DNA from: Davidsoniella eucalypti
Taxonomy: Eukaryota; Ascomycota; Sordariomycetes; Microascales; Ceratocystidaceae
Direction: 5' to 3'
Assembly (NCBI GenBank): GCA_004009845.1
Contig: RMBW01000068.1
Span: 124,001 to 188,000 of the forward strand
DNA: 64,000 bases
A program made the translations under genes and the position numbers. The notes under the pieces were generated by a model, which ran no database searches, was not told the DNA's origin, and saw only the letters and a program-made list of their open reading frames with translations. Of the stretch, positions 59,071 through 64,000 are shown piece after piece (positions within the stretch are counted from its first letter, which is position 1; the number at the start of each line of letters is the position of its first letter).

Positions 59071-62000
59071 AAACGTGGTTTCGAGGAGGTAGAGCTACCG
59101 AGCTCCCCTCCAGTCCCCCAAAAAAACATCCAGGAGGCTAAGGGCCTGAAAGCTTCACGCTGGGTCGGTCCTGACAACACGGACGCCCTCATTGCCGCCT
59201 CTGTCGCAGTGATGTTGCGTGAGGCCGCAACCCTGGTTTCTCTCAACCGCAAATTTGAGACTTTTCAGCTGTCGATTGCTCAGCAGCTGGCTGATCTCGA
59301 CATCCCAGATACGCCATCGCCGCTACCAAAGCAAAAGGCGATTGAAGCTGCGCCCGCAAGTGTGGTTGCCTCATCCAAGGCACTGTTCTCTGCTGTGGTC
59401 AAGGCCACTCAAACCACACAAATCACACCAGCGCTGCCGAAGAAGGCAGACATCGATAATAACAACAAAAAGAAGAACAAGAAGAAGAAGAAGGCTCCTG
59501 CCTCTTCCGTCACTGAGCCGGCAAAGGCTGTCACTGACGCCACGACCTCACCTGCGGAGACCGCTACCACTGCGCCGCCCAAGACTACAACCATCTCAAC
59601 AACCAAACCGGCGCAAGCTACCGAAGCGACGCCCCCTACAAAACCGCAAGCCGCGGCCCCAGATGCCTCCGATGAAGGCTGGCAGAAGGTGACCCGCGCG
59701 AAACGTCCAAGCCCCTCTGTTAAGACTACACAGAGCACCACGCTGATGCTTATCGGTGGTGGCAAGATTCCTTCCCCCAAGCACATACGTGACTTGGTTA
59801 ACTATGATGGAAAGATGAAAGCCATTGAGGTTTGGACCTCACGGAAAAACAACGTCATGATTAAATGCTGCAGCGAGACAGCCAAGCGCCACCTGCTCTC
59901 AACCAAGACCACGTGGCTTGCAAAACTGCGCCCCCTCGGCTGGAAGGACTGCGTGGAACCGGAAGACTGGCAACGGCTGGTCATGCACGGCGTCCCCAAG
60001 TCCGAAGTCGCGAACTTCGCGAAGGAGTTTGCCTACAGCAATGGCATCAAGCCGCTGGAGTTGACCCGAGTCTTGGGCAAACCAAAGAAGGACCAACAGT
60101 GCGTATCCGTCGTATTCACTGTACGAACCCAACAAGAAGCGAAGCACTGCCTGACTCAGCCAGTCCACTTCGCCGCGAAGCATGTAACCATCGTTGAATA
60201 TGTTTAGGAAACTTACGGTATTTCAGCATAACCAGGGAAAGCGTAAAGGCATTTTGGACCATCTCTTTGAATTAGCGATAAGGCAGAGAGTTGAGATATT
60301 GTGCATTCAGGAACCCTGGGTATGGCAAAAAGAAGGCAAATGGATTTTCCAGGACCACCAAAACTTTCACACCGTCAAACCATCATTATCTTTGCTAACA
60401 AGACCAAGAGTCGTGACCTATATCCAAAAGGACATTGACTTCACAATAGAAAAGCCTCTCGACATCGCAAGCAGCGACATTCAATGCATAAGACTTCATA
60501 TCGACGCGCAACCATTATTGGTCAACCTCTACAACCATCCGACCCAGCCCCTTTTACCGCACCCGCTTGTCCAGCAATGGCAGGTTGGAAATGGCATCAT
60601 CGTCGGGGACTTCAACACCCATCATCCATGGTGGTCTGTGAACTGTGAGCAATCGCAGCATGCAGATGAAGTCGTTGGTTGGTTGCAGAGGAACAATGCT
60701 GACTTGGTAGTGGATCCCGAGAATGCTCTGGTCAACAGGGGCACTTTCTTCACCACCAGGTCGCAGAAAACATCAATCATCGATCTTGCCTTCCTCACTG
60801 GGCAGATGAAGCAAACGAAAACTAGTTGGACGTGTGAAGGTCTCCACGGTTCGGATCACCAGTGCATTAAATTGCAGTTCCACGACGCCCGAAAAAACGA
60901 AAAAGAGAAGGAAAAAACAATATATAACTTGAAAAAAACGGACTGGAAACAGTTCAGAGAGAGCCTCCAAAAAAAGGAGGCATTAGTATTAGAAAATCTC
61001 AAAAAAAGAGATACTCGACCGGATCTGGCGGCCATTTTGACCGCCGCCATCCAGGATACCTGCGCAGAGGTGATGCCGAAGGCTCGCATCTGCCCCCGGA
61101 GTAAACCTTGGTGGAACGACGAACTCAAGCTATTGAGGAAGTCGTTTCTCAGGGCCGAACGACATTGGAAGAAGGATAAGATCTGTCTGACGGAGTACAA
61201 AGAAAAACGAAACAGGTATTTCCATGCCATTATCAAAACCAAAGCTAACTATTTCAATTCTTTCTTAGAACAAGCAACCGGCGACGAAGTCTTCACTGCT
61301 ATGAGATACACGAAACCCACAACCGACTCGTATATACAACCACTCGAGGAAAATGGTGTCAAGGCGGAGTCTTTCGACGACAAAGCTAAGATGCTACTGA
61401 ATCTTGTGGGCGGCGAAAAAGGTGAGTCCCTTGAGGACGAAGACACTCTACCCATCCCACATCACGAGAACTCGAAATGGCCTTGGCCTAACATCTCTAC
61501 CATTGAGATTGAAAGAGCTATCATGACCTCAAACCCTAAGAAGTCTGCTGGACCAGATGGGATTAATTTCCAAATGATCCAAAATGCTTATAGGGCTATC
61601 CCCGAGGTCTTCCACTATGTCTACACGGAGCTATTCACTAAAGGACAGTGTCCTACGGTGTGGCGCCAGGGCATCGGAGTGATATTGAAAAAACCCAACA
61701 AGCCAGACTATTCCCGTATCAAGGCATATCGGATTATCACGCTGCTGAACTGCTTAGGTAAAGTATTGGAACGAATTTTTGCACAGAGACTTGGTTTCTT
61801 GGCTGCAACAAAGGACGACCTGCTTCACCCAACGCAGTTTGGCGGACGGAAACAACGATCGACGATCGATGCAGCAATGGTTCTCATGGACCAAGTCAAG
61901 TCATGGAAAGAACAGGGCCTGAAATCGAGTATTGCACTACTTGATATCAAAGGCGCTTTCGACCATGTTAACAGGGATACCCTACTGTGGCACTGCAGAG

Positions 62001-62176
62001 ATCTAGGTCTTCCGAATAACTGCACCCAATGGATTGCAGCCTTTCTTCAAAAGAGGAAGGTCCAGATATGCTTTGATGGCAAACGAACAAACTTCTACAC
62101 TATTGACCAGGGCATACCGCAAGGCAGCCCAATCTCCCCCATTCTGTTCTTGATTTATTCGAGACTTATACACATC

Positions 62177-62190
62177 AACATCCCCCAATC
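62177..62190 (+). repeat. LINE B target-site duplication, left copy
   Basis: AACATCCCCCAATC, identical to 62669-62682. Confidence 0.9.
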
Positions 62191-62668
62191 ACCTGCCGTA
62201 CCTAAAGACCATAGGCAAGGTATCGAGTAGCATGTGTCGTCATTGTCAGCTGGACATTGAAACTATTCAGCACTTGGTGTTGGACTGTGATATGTGGCTT
62301 GAGCAAAGACAAGAGTTGAAAGACGTCTGCGATGGTGAGATAAAGATGGAAGATCTATTTAGTAAGGCGAAGCACCAGCAAGCCTTGCTAGTATTTCTGA
62401 AAAAAACAGGAATAGGGGGGAGAAACTGGGGAAGAGTTGAGGAAGTGACCAACGATGGTGTTGCCGGTGAGGGTGAACCAGTCGCACTTCGTGATGATTT
62501 GTGGTGTTGTTGATTTCTTTGTGTTTTTCCTTATGTTTTTTTATGTTTTGTGTTATGTTTCTACTTGTTTTCTGTTATGTTTTTATTGTTTTATTTGCTT
62601 TTATTTTACATCTTCATAGCTCTTTAGCTCCATAAGATTAATGAATAAAAAAAAAATAAAAAAATAAA
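62191..62668 (+). mobile_element. LINE B, 478-bp 5'-truncated copy
   Basis: Starts at ACCTGCCGTACCTAAAGACC, which is inside the region just before the C-terminal finger in LINE A. It encodes the finger (CRHCQLDIETIQHLVLDC) and the ORF2 end (DDLWCC, stop at 62513). A short 3' UTR, the CTCCATAAGATTAATGAAT end motif and an impure poly(A) follow. It is flanked by a 14-bp duplication. Its coding part differs from LINE A by as little as one residue at the very end. Confidence 0.93.
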
Positions 62669-62682
62669 AACATCCCCCAATC
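62669..62682 (+). repeat. LINE B target-site duplication, right copy
   Basis: AACATCCCCCAATC; directly follows the LINE B A-rich tail. ORF2 of the outer LINE resumes after it. Confidence 0.9.
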
Positions 62683-64000
62683 CATCCCAGTTCATGGCAT
62701 TCAGCTCTCATACATTGATGATATTCTGATTACGGTAGCTTCCAAAAGCTTTGCAAGAAATTGCAGAGCTCTAGAGGCCATCGTTGAAGATCTCACCAGG
62801 CAAGCCGACGATAGTTCCGTCGAGTTTGAGAGCTCCAAGACTGAGCTTCTGCATTTAACAAGGAGTAAAGCAGTAAGCAATGAACATATAGACGTCCTAG
62901 GGACGACAATACAACCATCAGAGAAGATCAAGTGGCTAGGAATCTGGCTAGACTGTCAGCTGAATTTCAGCGAGCATGTCCAAGACAGAACCCTTAAAGC
63001 AACCAGAACCCTAATGGGAATTCAACGGATTTCGCGGAAGTATAGCGGTCTAAGTGCGAAAGCAACTAGACAGTTATACCAAGCGGTGATTCGTCCTATC
63101 ATGGAGTACGGTTCGATCCTCTGGTGGACAAAAATGAAGCCCATTTCCCTCAAGAAACACCTTGAAAAAGTACAAAGTTTGGCGATTTCCATGATGCTTG
63201 GCACCTACAAGCAGGCTCCGAAAAGGGCTTGTGAAATAGAGGCTGGCATTAAACCAGTTGAGATCAACTTGGAATGGAATAACCTCAAGTACGGAACAAG
63301 ACTTCTACAATTCCCTAAACACCACCCCATACGTCATTGCGCCCAACCCACCAAGGACCATCTGAACTCGGAGTCTGACTTTGAGTCTCTTGGTATCTTG
63401 GGTCCCTACAAATTGAAGCGAGAGTCACAAGTGCAAGCAATTGCCGTGGACATCAAGTACCTGATACCTTTCAAGGCACTTCAGCGAGCTAAAATTGTAT
63501 GGGAGGCACCATGGGCCAAGCGTACCCCAATCACTACACATATCCCTAAAGTCAAAAAAGAAGAAGCAAAAGAAATCCACCTGGCAACCCTAGCAACCCT
63601 ATGGTTGGGCGAAGCCTATTGTTTGTACACTGACGGGTCTATGGAGGGTGACAAATCCTCCTATGCCTTTGTCGATAAGGACAATAAAACGGTGCGGTTT
63701 CAAGAGGCAAATGCCTTGGGTCCTTATACTGAGGTTGCAGACTGCGAAAGCTATGCGATCTACAGAGCCCTTTGCTACGTTCGAAAACTGCCACTACGGA
63801 AACGAGTCCTGATCTTTGTCGATAGCCAAGCTGCCATCCAAAGAGTACGGAAGCCTGGTATATTCACGAACCTCATAGAGAAGCTAAACCTACAGGACCT
63901 CGACACCAGTATAGAAATACACTGGTGCCCTGGACATGTAGGAATAGAAGGAAATGAGATAGTGGATAAGCTTGCAAAGGAGGCTCTTGAAAAAAGAGTA

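Larger units (their letters stand above)
56592..60207 (+). pseudogene. LINE ORF1 (Gag-like), split by LINE A
   Basis: The left piece is 56592 to about 56759 and the right piece 59071-60207. Collapsing the duplicated 13 bp joins TNTKTTV directly to KRGFEEVELPSSPP in one frame. The right part has a leucine-rich stretch, a low-complexity Thr/Pro/Lys segment (KKKNKKKKK within about 59465-59495) and a folded-looking C-terminus (GWQKVTRAKRPSPS, WKDCVEPEDWQRLVMHGVPK) ending VEYV. A start at 56599 in another frame gives the more protein-like MEVDDICMGDPASQIFRQTL but stops at 56730, so there may be a frameshift around 56700-56730. ORF1 proteins bind LINE RNA. Its stop overlaps the ORF2 start. Confidence 0.75.
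56592..64000 (+). mobile_element. Outer Tad1-type LINE, interrupted twice by its own family
   Basis: A long LINE on the plus strand, running off the window. Order: ORF1 (split at 56760), LINE A (minus, 56760-59057), rest of ORF1 to 60207, ORF2 from 60200 with endonuclease and RT to 62176, LINE B (62191-62668), then ORF2 continues with the RT catalytic motif and RNase H to the window end. Clade assignment rests on the combination of an apurinic-type endonuclease, LINE RT, RNase H and C-terminal CCHC finger, which is typical of fungal Tad1 elements. Apart from the two insertions and a possible frameshift near the ORF1 start, the frames look open, so it was probably intact until recently. Confidence 0.9.
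60200..64000 (+). pseudogene. Outer LINE ORF2 (endonuclease-RT-RNase H), split by LINE B
   Basis: ATG at 60200 overlaps the ORF1 stop by 8 bases. The endonuclease has the expected motifs: FQHNQGK, CIQEPW, IIVGDFNTHHPWW, TSIIDLAF and GSDHQCI. RT motifs follow: KKSAGPDGINFQMI, IITLLNCLGKVLERI, HPTQFGGRKQRSTIDAA, IALLDIKGAFDHVN and GIPQGSPISPILF. The frame then enters LINE B after HINIPQS and stops at 62230. Past the second duplication (from 62683) it resumes IPVHGIQLSYIDDIL through RNase H (YTDGSMEGDKSS, FVDSQAAIQ, GHVGIEGNEIVDKLAKEAL) and runs off the window. Without the insert, the catalytic residues I can see are all present. Confidence 0.9.

Overview
The window is draft nuclear sequence from a filamentous ascomycete (Pezizomycotina; I cannot place the genus). 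The evidence is short GT-AG introns (mostly 56-111 nt), fungus-type proteins (Pta1, Dep1, Nop12, Erb1, Coa3, a She3-like protein, a GPI-anchored Cys-rich protein), an alpha-tubulin with fungal intron positions, and Tad1-type LINEs plus chromodomain Ty3/gypsy elements. There is one ambiguous base (50371) and one 250-N scaffold gap (55498-55747).

Layout. 1-14.5 kb is gene-poor: a small GPI-anchored Cys-rich secreted protein (1072-1767, -), a 275-bp tandem duplication (4936-5475), and an inverted-repeat-bounded segment (about 10819-12646) holding an intron-containing tRNA-Met and a decayed LINE fragment. 14.5-38.6 kb is the gene-rich part: a She3-like coiled-coil protein (-), pta1 (-), coa3 (+), dep1 (-), nop12 (+), alpha-tubulin (-) and erb1 (-). 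I rebuilt exon structures for these by joining frames across splice sites; all except the She3-like gene give a continuous frame from start to stop. 38.6-52.4 kb shows no gene I can support apart from one weak two-exon candidate. 52.4-54.5 kb carries only the C-terminal part of a Chd1-type chromatin remodeler.

54.5 kb to the end is a transposon island: two facing 3' fragments of chromodomain retrotransposons around the gap, then a Tad1-type LINE on the + strand that has been hit twice by its own family. LINE A (- strand, 13-bp target-site duplication) splits ORF1. LINE B (+ strand, 14-bp duplication) splits ORF2 just before the reverse transcriptase catalytic YIDD. The copies are nearly identical, which argues for recent activity without repeat-induced mutation. 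A 31-bp scrap of the same LINE 3' end, flanked by a perfect 15-bp duplication, lies far away at 34806-34866.

The housekeeping genes do not form a pathway cluster. They cover 3'-end processing (pta1), histone deacetylase recruitment (dep1), ribosome assembly (nop12, erb1), cytochrome oxidase assembly (coa3), microtubules (alpha-tubulin) and chromatin remodeling (chd1 fragment). No previously undescribed multi-gene system was found; the most interesting material is the retrotransposon architecture and the truncated chd1 junction.
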